Shown here one piece after another: positions 1-6,391 of a stretch of 12,606 nucleotides of DNA (positions within the stretch are counted from its first letter, which is position 1; the number at the start of each line of letters is the position of its first letter). Source of the DNA: DASUAS01 sp035763625 (GTDB taxonomy: Bacteria; Actinomycetota; Acidimicrobiia; IMCC26256; DASPTH01); assembly GCA_035763625.1 (NCBI GenBank), contig DASUAS010000188.1, positions 1 through 12,606 on the forward strand, in the 5' to 3' direction. A program made the translations under genes and the position numbers. The notes below the pieces were generated by a model, which had not been told where the DNA came from, did not search any database, and saw only the letters and a program-made list of their open reading frames with translations.

Positions 1-70
1 CGAACTCGACGTTGAAGTCGTGCAGGAGCTGCGCGGCGACGTCGGCGTCGTCAACCGTCGCCAGACGCAC
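1..70 (-). CDS. GNAT-like N-acetyltransferase, N-terminal fragment (cut by window edge)
   Basis: Only the first 23 codons are visible. From a GTG at 70 the protein reads MRLATVDDADVAAQLL and continues with HDFNVEF. This is the beta1-alpha1 start common in GNAT acetyltransferases: an R-x-A-T-x-D-D-A strand, then a helix carrying a hydrophobic LL and the phrase HDFN. A TTG at 79, three codons upstream, is an alternative start, and neither has a clear Shine-Dalgarno sequence. It begins 14 bases after the DoxX stop on the same strand, so it is probably the second gene of that transcript, possibly translated by coupling. The acetyl-CoA-binding motif lies outside the window, so the family call rests on the N-terminus alone and the acceptor substrate is unknown. 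Confidence 0.55.
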   Translation of the reverse strand, partial: MRLATVDDADVAAQLLHDFNVEF

Positions 71-84
71 GTGCGCCAATGCGC

Positions 85-474
85 TCAGCCGTGCTCGATG
101 ACGAGCAACAAGCCGCCCATCATCCCCGCGTTCTTGAGCAACTGGACGGTCTGCTGCGCGCGCGCCGCGGGATCTTCTTCCTCCCAGAAGCGATGACCAG
201 CGAGCGTCGTCGGCACCAGCGAGCCGGCGAGCGCCAGCGCCGAGAGCCGCGGGAAGATCCCGAGCGCCATGGTCGTCCCGGCCACGATCTGCACCGCGCC
301 GTTGAACTGCACGAGTTGCTCGGTGTCGGCGTCGATGCCGACCGCCCCCGCCACCCCGGGCGCCACCTTCTCGGCGCGCGGGACCTTGCCCGCCGGGTTC
401 CGGAAGGAGTCGAGCCCTCCGTACACGAACATGCCGGCGAGGAGGGGCCGAGCCACGAAGCTGCTGATGCTCAT
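85..474 (-). CDS. DoxX family membrane protein
   Basis: A 129-residue hydrophobic protein with the usual DoxX arrangement of four membrane segments, at about residues 6-24, 53-73, 75-95 and 113-127. The opening RPLLAGMFVYGGLDSFRNP is characteristic of the family: an Arg-Pro entering the first helix, then GG.DSFRNP. DoxX-type proteins are small inner-membrane proteins. Some are linked to thiosulfate:quinone oxidoreductase or redox homeostasis, but most actinobacterial members have no assigned function. The ATG at 474 starts directly at the first helix and is preceded by only a weak purine stretch (AAGAGC). The gene is divergent from the SDR gene at 558 and is followed closely by the GNAT-like fragment. 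The family call is firm; the function is not known. Confidence 0.88.
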   Translation of the reverse strand: MSISSFVARPLLAGMFVYGGLDSFRNPAGKVPRAEKVAPGVAGAVGIDADTEQLVQFNGAVQIVAGTTMALGIFPRLSALALAGSLVPTTLAGHRFWEEEDPAARAQQTVQLLKNAGMMGGLLLVIEHG

Positions 475-544
475 GGCTCTTGTGTACCCGATGTCCCCGT
501 CCGCGCACTCGTCGCGCCGGGTGGCGGCTCGGGCGGGCCGTCGT

Positions 545-550
545 TACGCT
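545..550 (+). promoter_or_regulatory. Candidate -10 box (TACGCT) giving a leaderless SDR transcript
   Basis: TACGCT fits the actinobacterial TANNNT -10 pattern and ends exactly seven bases before the ATG at 558. This is the geometry of leaderless promoters, in which transcription starts on the A of ATG. No Shine-Dalgarno sequence lies between them. A convincing -35 was not found. A six-base motif is weak evidence alone, so confidence is low to moderate. Confidence 0.35.
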
Positions 551-557
551 CCGCCCG

Positions 558-1379
558 ATGGACGACGTTCTCGGCTACGAAGGCAAGCACGCGGTCGTCA
601 CCGGCGCCGCGTCGGGCATGGGCGAGCAGGTGGCGCGCATCTGCCACGAGCTCGGCGCCAGCGTGACGGCGCTCGACCTCAAACCGGTGTCGACGCCGGT
701 GAAGACGTCGATCACCCTCGACCTCCTCGACCCTGCGTCGATCGACTCGGTGGTCGAGCAGATCGACGGCCCGGTCGACGCGGTGTTCAGCTGCGCGGGG
801 CTGCCCGGTCCGCCCTTCACCGACCTGCAGACCGCGATCGTGAACTTCATCGGCGCCCGCAAGCTCATCGAGGGCCTGCTCCCCAAGATCCCCGAGGGCG
901 GCGCGGTCTCGTGCATCGCTTCGGGCGCGGGCGTCGGCTGGCAGCAGGAGCTCGCCAACTACGCGCCGCTGCTCGCCACCCGGTCGTTCGACGACGCCGT
1001 CGCGTGGTGCGAGGCGAACCCCGAGGTCGCGTTCCCGATGGGCGGCTACCGCATGTCCAAGGTCGTCGTGAACCAGTGGGTCGCCGCCACCTGCGTGAAG
1101 TTCGGTGAACGGGGCGTGCGACTCAACTGCCTCAACCCCGGTCCCACCAAGACCGCGATGATGCCCGCGTTCGAAGACGCCGCCGGCAAGGACGTCGTCG
1201 AGAACGCGCTCGGCGTCATCCACCGCTACTCCGACCCGCAGGAACAGGCGTGGCCGATGGTGTGCCTCAACAGCCCGCGCTTCAGCTACGTCACCGGCGA
1301 GGCGCTCTGGGTCGACGGCGGGTTCCTCGGCATGCTCTCCACCGGCACCCACCCCGGGTTCGACTTCGACCAAACCTGA
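558..1379 (+). CDS. Short-chain dehydrogenase/reductase, 3-alpha-hydroxysteroid dehydrogenase-like
   Basis: A 273-residue classical-type SDR that should oxidise or reduce an alcohol/carbonyl pair with NAD(P)(H). The cofactor motif TGAASGMG is at residues 15-22, with glycines 16, 20 and 22. Asp40 at the end of beta2 suggests NAD(H) preference, CAG (79-81) replaces the usual NNAG, Ser122 is the candidate catalytic serine, and Y164-R-M-S-K168 is the YxxxK motif. Ser to Tyr is 42 residues instead of about 13. Such an insertion is a hallmark of the Comamonas 3-alpha-HSD/carbonyl reductase type, which lacks the usual helix alpha4 dimer interface. The C-terminus WVDGGF is typical of SDRs. The ATG at 558 is chosen because it begins the fold; the longer frame upstream lacks homology-like sequence. 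A steroid or other bulky carbonyl substrate is inference from family resemblance. Confidence 0.9.
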   Translation: MDDVLGYEGKHAVVTGAASGMGEQVARICHELGASVTALDLKPVSTPVKTSITLDLLDPASIDSVVEQIDGPVDAVFSCAGLPGPPFTDLQTAIVNFIGARKLIEGLLPKIPEGGAVSCIASGAGVGWQQELANYAPLLATRSFDDAVAWCEANPEVAFPMGGYRMSKVVVNQWVAATCVKFGERGVRLNCLNPGPTKTAMMPAFEDAAGKDVVENALGVIHRYSDPQEQAWPMVCLNSPRFSYVTGEALWVDGGFLGMLSTGTHPGFDFDQT

Positions 1380-1402
1380 CCGTCGCTGGAGATCCAAACC
1401 TG

Positions 1403-1434
1403 CGCGTTCTTCACCACATGTGGTGAAGAGCGCG
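1403..1434. terminator. 32-bp palindrome, probable bidirectional terminator
   Basis: Two 16-base arms meet with no spacer at 1418/1419. Every pair is Watson-Crick except one T-G at 1407/1430. The core is CTTCACCACATGTGGTGAAG. The palindrome lies between the convergent SDR (stop at 1379) and phosphodiester glycosidase (stop at 1440-1442) genes, so it could terminate both transcripts as a hairpin. No T-tract follows on either side, so intrinsic termination of the classical kind is not shown. A dyad binding site for a dimeric protein is an alternative. Confidence 0.5.
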
Positions 1435-1439
1435 GGCCT

Positions 1440-2393
1440 TCACCTCACCTTCACCGAGGTGGCGAGCGTGCCCGTCCCGAGCTTGGCGGTCGCGCCGGTG
1501 ACGACCGTGCCACGGATGAACACCGCGATGAAGTCGCGTCCGTCGGGATGCAGATAGCGATCGGCACCGGTCGCGCCGTAGAGGCCGTTGCCGTGCGCGA
1601 CGTTGTCGGCACCGACGTCGTACGAGTTGAAGTTCACCCAGTCGGGGTTGATGTCGAGCTCCATGCCGCGCACTGCTCCCGCGGCCACGAGCGCGTTGGC
1701 GAGATCGAGCGGACTCACGCGGCCACCGGCCCACAGGAGCGCGCCGTTGGCGTCGACACCCACCGCGCCGCGCGCGGTCGCGACGCCTGCAACCGACGCA
1801 CCCCACGAGCCCGGGTTCGACGCCGCCGCGGTGGGCGCGCCACCGTCGACGAGCATCCCGAGGTTCTGACGCAACGCGACCACATGCTTGTTGGGATCGT
1901 TGTCGCGTCCCCATGCTCCGACAGTGAAGGTGCCGTCGTCGTAGACGATCAGCGACGCCTCACCACCGACGGGGCTGCGATACGACGCGCCGAACGCGAT
2001 CACGCCGCCGTCGAAGTCGCCCCACTTGAACCCACCGTTGAACGCCGCCACCAGGAACGGCTGCTGGTCGGGCGCGACCTGTCCGCCCCACGGCGATCCG
2101 AGCGGGTCGCCGGTGCCGGGCACCACGACCGGACGCGAGAGCTGCGGGTCCATCCACGCCACGAACGCGCCGTTCGCCGACCCGGTGTAGAGCACGGGAC
2201 GACCGAGCGCCTGACGGCCGGTCGCGCTCCACGCCACCGATCCGCCGGGCCCGGGTGGCGGCGCCGGATCGGCCGCCGGGGCGGGCGCGGTGGTGCCCAG
2301 CGTGAGCACCACCAGCGCGATCGCGACGACCGCGAGGCGACCGCCGGTCCGTCGGGCGCGGACGCGCCGGAGTGGGTGGGAGGTGCCGAGCAC
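1440..2393 (-). CDS. Exported phosphodiester glycosidase family protein (NAGPA/PF09992-like)
   Basis: A 317-residue protein if read from the GTG at 2393. An Arg-rich start (residues 9-19), a hydrophobic stretch at 20-36 and an APAA site near 38-41 form a Sec signal peptide. A Pro-rich linker follows. The mature part shows the order expected for the NAGPA domain: AFNGGF at 117-122, LVDGG at 181-185, ARGAVGVDANGALLW at 207-221 and RGMELDINPDW at 242-252. The eukaryotic relative removes GlcNAc from GlcNAc-phospho-mannose (the uncovering enzyme), and bacterial members are thought to act on cell-envelope or exopolysaccharide phosphodiesters. The usual LDGGGS motif is replaced by LDINPDW, so activity is not assured. 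Another in-frame GTG at 2468 would add 25 residues in front of the signal peptide; 2393 fits export better. Divergent from the coiled-coil gene at 2505. Confidence 0.85.
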   Translation of the reverse strand: MLGTSHPLRRVRARRTGGRLAVVAIALVVLTLGTTAPAPAADPAPPPGPGGSVAWSATGRQALGRPVLYTGSANGAFVAWMDPQLSRPVVVPGTGDPLGSPWGGQVAPDQQPFLVAAFNGGFKWGDFDGGVIAFGASYRSPVGGEASLIVYDDGTFTVGAWGRDNDPNKHVVALRQNLGMLVDGGAPTAAASNPGSWGASVAGVATARGAVGVDANGALLWAGGRVSPLDLANALVAAGAVRGMELDINPDWVNFNSYDVGADNVAHGNGLYGATGADRYLHPDGRDFIAVFIRGTVVTGATAKLGTGTLATSVKVR

Positions 2394-2396
2394 GCC

Positions 2397-2409
2397 GGGC
2401 AGTCTGCCC
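2397..2409. promoter_or_regulatory. Inverted repeat just upstream of the glycosidase start
   Basis: GGGCAG-T-CTGCCC is a perfect 6-base inverted repeat with a one-base centre. It lies 4 to 16 bases ahead of the GTG at 2393, exactly where a ribosome-binding site should be. It could fold in the mRNA leader and limit translation, or be an operator. In such GC-rich DNA a repeat of this size may also occur by chance. Confidence 0.3.
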
Positions 2410-2489
2410 GCTCGGGAGCCGGGGGCGGCGTCGCTCCGGGACCACGGCCGCAGCCCGCACCCATGCACGCCTTGGCGCCCCGAAGTCCG

Positions 2490-2495
2490 TAACCT
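2490..2495 (+). promoter_or_regulatory. Candidate -10 box (TAACCT) of the coiled-coil gene
   Basis: TAACCT matches TANNNT and ends nine bases before the ATG at 2505. This places the start of transcription at or a few bases before the start codon. The leader has no Shine-Dalgarno sequence, which agrees with a leaderless or nearly leaderless message. On the opposite strand the same bases read GGTTACGG, a poor -10 candidate for the divergent glycosidase gene. No good -35 at proper spacing was found. Confidence 0.35.
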
Positions 2496-2504
2496 GGGCC
2501 GACG

Positions 2505-3656
2505 ATGGCCAAGCAGAAGCAGTCTGGCAAGGGTGGCAGCCCGAAGAAGCAGATCAAGCGACTGCGCCGCAAAGCCGTCGCCACCCTGCGCCAGGCCCGC
2601 CTCACCGCGCAGCTCGAGCTGATCGCGGCCGAGGCGTCGGCCGCGCAGATCCGCGAGGCCGCCCACGCCGCGGCGGCGGAGGAGACCGCCACCCTCCGGG
2701 CCGATGCCCACTCCGAGGTCGAGCGCATCCGCGAGCAGGGACGCGCCGACGCGGTGACCGCCGCGACGGCGGCGGCCGCCGAGGTCGCGACGGAGCTGCG
2801 CAACGCCGCCGACGCGCAAGCGCGCGCCGTGATCGCCGAAGCCGAGCTGAAGGCCGCGCGCATCACACGCGACGCCGAGTCCGACGCGCGCGCACGACGC
2901 GATCAGATCGTCGCCGAAGCGATGCAAGAAGCAGCGACCATCCGCGCCGCGGCAACCGAGGAGATCACCGGTTTCCTCCGCCGCCTCGACGCCGAACGTT
3001 CGATGCTCCTCGAGGCCGCGCGCGACGAAGCAACTCGCGTCGTCGCCGACGCGCGCTCGTCGTCCGCCACCGACCTCGCGCGCCTGCGCGACGCAACCGA
3101 GCAGGAGACCGCGCGCAAGGCGGCCGAGATGCTGGAGCAGGCGTCGTTCGACGCCCGTCAGATCGTCGAACGCGCCGAGGCCGAGGCGAAGGCGACGCGC
3201 GCCGAGGCCGAAGCCCTCGCGTCGGCGGCCAAGATCGCCGCTGAGGCGCCGCCGGCGACGCCCGAGTCCGAGTCCGAGTCGGAGTCGGAGTCGGGGCCCG
3301 AGGCGTCGGAGCCGGAACCGGGTGTGACCGCGTCGGCGCCCACACCCGCGCCGCGCCCGCCCGATTCGCCAGGCCTGGCCTCCCGCCCGGCCCCCGCTCC
3401 GCCGCGTCCGACGGCGCCCGTGGTGGGCACGGTGGTGACCGCTCGGCTGGAAGAGGTCCACTGGCGCGCCGAGGTTCCCCCCGGCACCAACGGCACGACC
3501 AGCAACGGCACCAACGGCACGCACGCCAACGGCACTGGCTCCACGGAGGCGTCCACGACGCCCGACGCGCCGGTCGCCGACGAGGCGCCGGCGTCGCCAC
3601 CCGCGCCGCCCGCGCCGACCAAGAGGCGGCGCTGGTTCTTCGGCCGCGGCAAGTAG
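2505..3656 (+). CDS. Alanine-rich coiled-coil protein with low-complexity C-terminal tail (function unknown)
   Basis: A 383-residue cytoplasmic protein without signal peptide or membrane segment. Residues 1-24 are very basic (KKQIKRLRRK). Residues 25 to about 245 form an almost unbroken Ala/Glu/Arg heptad-like helix, with repeated phrases such as AEAEAKATRAEAEALA, typical of DivIVA-like or ATP-synthase-b-like coiled coils. The tail is disordered: Ser-Glu repeats from residue 254, a Pro-rich stretch at about 285-310, an Asn-Gly-Thr tract at 328-345 and a Pro/Ala stretch. It ends in the basic, aromatic TKRRRWFFGRGK. That end could contact membrane or a partner, which is inference. The N-terminus lacks a recognisable DivIVA membrane-binding motif. 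Similar proteins are often annotated as DivIVA-domain or simply hypothetical. The gene is convergent with the sigma-factor gene 15 bases downstream. Confidence 0.8.
   Translation: MAKQKQSGKGGSPKKQIKRLRRKAVATLRQARLTAQLELIAAEASAAQIREAAHAAAAEETATLRADAHSEVERIREQGRADAVTAATAAAAEVATELRNAADAQARAVIAEAELKAARITRDAESDARARRDQIVAEAMQEAATIRAAATEEITGFLRRLDAERSMLLEAARDEATRVVADARSSSATDLARLRDATEQETARKAAEMLEQASFDARQIVERAEAEAKATRAEAEALASAAKIAAEAPPATPESESESESESGPEASEPEPGVTASAPTPAPRPPDSPGLASRPAPAPPRPTAPVVGTVVTARLEEVHWRAEVPPGTNGTTSNGTNGTHANGTGSTEASTTPDAPVADEAPASPPAPPAPTKRRRWFFGRGK
3264..3293 (+). repeat. Five tandem GAGTCC/GAGTCG hexamers (Ser-Glu repeat)
   Basis: Five copies of GAGTC[C/G] run head to tail in frame (two GAGTCC, then three GAGTCG) and encode an alternating Glu-Ser run inside the coiled-coil protein. 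A perfect hexamer array can change copy number by slippage without shifting the frame, so tail length may vary between strains. Confidence 0.85.
3487..3538 (+). repeat. Asn-Gly-Thr repeat tract
   Basis: The octamer AACGGCAC occurs four times (3489, 3504, 3513 and 3528), encoding NGT-TS-NGT-NGT-HA-NGT within the disordered tail of the coiled-coil protein. The spacing is irregular (15, 9 and 15 bases) but always in frame. It probably arose by small duplications. The NGT triplets resemble N-glycosylation sequons, but the protein has no export signal. Confidence 0.8.
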
Positions 3657-3671
3657 GCGCCGCGCGCCGAC

Positions 3672-3680
<9 letters not shown>
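3656..3680. terminator. Small GC-rich hairpins between convergent genes
   Basis: The 15-base gap between the coiled-coil gene and the sigma gene, with its flanks, can fold two mutually exclusive ways: GGCGC-CGC-GCGCC (3656-3668) or CGCCGA-CTCA-TCGGCG (3665-3680). Both overlap stop codons. There is no T-tract, so this is at best a weak candidate for termination of the two facing transcripts. Confidence 0.25.
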
Positions 3681-4825
<1,145 letters not shown>

Positions 4826-4829
<4 letters not shown>

Positions 4830-5233
4830 TCATTGACAGTGGGCGGCGCGGTCAGGAAGGGCCGGAGCTCCAGCCATTCGTGGATCGGCTCCCCGTTGGC
4901 CCCGGGCGCGGCCGACAGCTCACCCGCGAGCTCGATCGCCCGCTCGTAGCTGTCGACGTCGATCACCATCCAGCCGGCGATCAGGTCCTTGGTCTCCGCG
5001 AACGGGCCGTCGGTCGCCGGTGGGTTCCCGGCGCCGGTGGAGCTGACCCAGACGCCGTCGGGCGACAACGCCTGCGCGTCGACGAACTCGCCGCTGTCCT
5101 CGAGCCGAGCGGCGAAGTCCTGCATGAACCGGATGTGCGCGTCGACCTCCTCCGGCTTCCACTGGTCCATCGGGATGTCGTTGACCGGCGCCGGCGCGCC
5201 TCGGTAGTGCTTGAGCAACAGGTACTTGGCCAT
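4826..5233 (-). CDS. DGPF/YCII-related domain protein paired with the sigma factor
   Basis: A 135-residue protein of the YciI-like ferredoxin-fold (dimeric alpha/beta barrel) family. It starts MAKYLLLKHYRGAP and carries the signature TDGPFAETKDLIAGW at residues 74-88, with DGPF at 75-78. The C-terminal half has the usual strand-helix order (MVIDVDSYERAIELAGEL), ending in a strand with WLELRPF. Biochemical function is unknown. Genes of this family sit directly before ECF42-type sigma genes, and the family name DGPF comes from that association. The ATG at 5233 is fixed by a perfect AGGAGG five bases upstream, the strongest ribosome-binding site in the window. The stop overlaps the sigma start by four bases. 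It may sense a ligand or modulate the sigma factor, or be its output; the sequence does not decide. Confidence 0.92.
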
Positions 5234-5238
5234 GGTGT

Positions 5239-5244
5239 CCTCCT
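5239..5244 (-). promoter_or_regulatory. Perfect Shine-Dalgarno (AGGAGG) of the DGPF gene
   Basis: AGGAGG lies five bases from the ATG at 5233, as GAGGAGGACACCATG on the minus strand. It fixes the start and predicts high translation of the DGPF protein, compared with the sigma gene, which has no strong site of its own and relies on coupling. Confidence 0.8.
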
Positions 5245-5282
5245 CGGGTGACGCCCGGCCTCGTCGGCCGGATCACCCCTGG

Positions 5283-5309
5283 GACGGAGCCGGCCGAGGG
5301 ATCTCGACA
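5283..5309 (-). promoter_or_regulatory. Candidate ECF42-type promoter, TGTCGA-N17-CGTC
   Basis: On the minus strand TGTCGA occupies 5309-5304 and CGTC occupies 5286-5283, 17 bases apart. From memory of published work on ECF42 in Streptomyces, the group recognises TGTCGA at -35 and CG[A/T]C at -10; this site fits both elements and the usual ECF spacing. Transcription would start near 5276, giving a leader of about 40 bases that contains the AGGAGG site. It lies in the only gap upstream of the DGPF-sigma pair, so it predicts that the sigma factor drives its own operon. Confidence 0.6.
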
Positions 5310-5349
5310 TCGCCGCCCGAGAAAGATGCCACGAGATCTACGACGTGGC

Positions 5350-5838
5350 TCAGCCGCCGTAGTTCATACCGGTGTCGCGGAGCAGCAGGGGCACGACGCT
5401 GTCGTCTCGCACGCCCGCCGACACGACCTCGGCGACGAAGACGGTGTGGTCCCCGCCCTTCACCGAGTCGGTGACACGACACTCGAACCAGTAGGGAAGA
5501 TCCACCAGGAGCGGACAACCGGTCTCGGGCCCGGCCTCGAACGTGTAGCCGTTGATGGTCGACCCTTCGACCGTCGACGTGCGGAAGAAGGCCTTGCCGA
5601 CGTCGAGCTGATCCTTCCCGAGCACGTTCACGGCGAAGACGCCGGTCGCCTCGATGAGGCGATGAGAGTCGTTGTCGGTCTTGATGCCGGCCACGACGAG
5701 CGGCGGCTCGAACGACGTCTGGGTGAGCCAGTTGACGCCAGCGGCGGCAAGCTCGCCGTCGGCCTGCGCGGTGACCACGTAGAGGCCGTAATTGATGGCG
5801 CGCAGTGCCACCTTCTTCGCTTGCGGATCGAGCGCCAT
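5350..5838 (-). CDS. Flavin reductase domain protein (FMN-binding split barrel)
   Basis: A 162-residue protein of the flavin reductase-like family, which reduces FMN or FAD with NAD(P)H, often for a partner monooxygenase. Seen in order: a strand GLYVVTAQ (residues 18-25), the flavin-phosphate region GVNWLTQTSFEPPLVVAGI (34-52), FAVNVLGKDQLDVGKAFF (68-85), FECRVTDSVKGGDHTVFVAEV (117-137) and the family ending RDTGMNYGG. A few members use the same fold for other flavin or heme chemistry, and no monooxygenase is encoded nearby. The ATG at 5838 has only a G-rich stretch (CTGGGGGCACGT) before it. It follows the VOC gene by 42 bases on the same strand and is probably the last gene of that transcript. 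Confidence 0.88.
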   Translation of the reverse strand: MALDPQAKKVALRAINYGLYVVTAQADGELAAAGVNWLTQTSFEPPLVVAGIKTDNDSHRLIEATGVFAVNVLGKDQLDVGKAFFRTSTVEGSTINGYTFEAGPETGCPLLVDLPYWFECRVTDSVKGGDHTVFVAEVVSAGVRDDSVVPLLLRDTGMNYGG

Positions 5839-5863
5839 ACGTGCCCCCAGGGTGAGTGATCGA

Positions 5864-5878
5864 TCGTCGGGACGACGA
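5864..5878. repeat. Short inverted repeat between VOC and flavin reductase genes
   Basis: TCGTCG-GGA-CGACGA is a perfect 6-base stem with a three-base loop in the 42-base gap between two co-oriented genes. It could attenuate or stabilise the message, but no T-tract follows and the stem is small. Chance cannot be excluded at this GC content. Confidence 0.25.
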
Positions 5879-5880
5879 CC

Positions 5881-6354
5881 TTACCCAAGGTCCGCGGACG
5901 GCGAACGCCCGCCCTGTGCGAGCCCGGCCGCTCGCCGAGCGGCGGCGACGACGGGGTTGTCCGGAGGCGCGTAGGCGATCTCCCAGTAGTTGCCCTCGGG
6001 ATCGCGGAAGTACGCGTCGCGACCCTCGAAGAACTCGGCATCGACCGGAGGCTTCGTGAACGTGGCCCCGGCCGCGCGCGCGCGATCCGCGAGCTCGTCG
6101 ACCTGCTCGGGCGAGTCGACGGAGATGATGACGCTGCGGCGGATGTCGTCGGACCGGGGTGCCGGGCGCGTGCGGGCGTCGACGGCGAGCTTGTCGACCG
6201 GGAACAGCGTCAGCACGATCCCGCGGAGCTCGAACGCGACGAAGTCGCCGTCGTCGAACACGATGGGCCAGCCGAGTTGCCGGTAGAACTCCCGTTGCCG
6301 ACCGAGGTCGTCCACACCGAGGGTGATCGTGTTCACGAGCGGCGAAGTCGTCAT
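5881..6354 (-). CDS. VOC superfamily (glyoxalase/bleomycin resistance-like) protein
   Basis: A 157-residue protein with the two beta-alpha-beta-beta-beta modules of the vicinal oxygen chelate fold. The first spans about residues 5-55 (NTITLGVDDLGRQREFYRQLGW, then GDFVAFELRGIVLTLF). The second spans about 72-132 (RSVIISVDSPEQVDELADRARAAGATF, then GRDAYFRDPEGNYWEIAYAP). The Glu in WEI sits where VOC enzymes place a metal ligand, but the expected His in the first strand is not present (TITLGV), so a metal site is doubtful. The ATG at 6354 has GGAGG five to ten bases upstream; six further codons to a GTG at 6372 are in frame but would put that site inside the gene. It follows the crotonase gene by 37 bases. 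Substrate unknown. Confidence 0.87.
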   Translation of the reverse strand: MTTSPLVNTITLGVDDLGRQREFYRQLGWPIVFDDGDFVAFELRGIVLTLFPVDKLAVDARTRPAPRSDDIRRSVIISVDSPEQVDELADRARAAGATFTKPPVDAEFFEGRDAYFRDPEGNYWEIAYAPPDNPVVAAARRAAGLAQGGRSPSADLG

Positions 6355-6391
6355 GGCTTCCTCCATTCGCACGGGCGAGAGCTCGGGTGCG

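Noticed and set aside
688..709. Further TGTCGA motif inside the SDR gene as an ECF42 promoter
   Set aside because: The next CG[AT]C element is at the wrong distance (12 bases), and the site lies inside a coding region with no gene start behind it.
471..1397. 308-residue minus-strand open frame over the SDR gene
   Set aside because: The plus strand encodes an SDR with intact cofactor and YxxxK motifs; the minus frame shows only the complement bias of GC-rich codons.
2394..3524. Long upstream extension (to 694 residues) of the glycosidase reading frame on the minus strand
   Set aside because: It runs antisense through the coiled-coil gene and has the Gly/Arg/Leu-rich low-complexity look of a shadow frame. 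The signal peptide starts near 2393.
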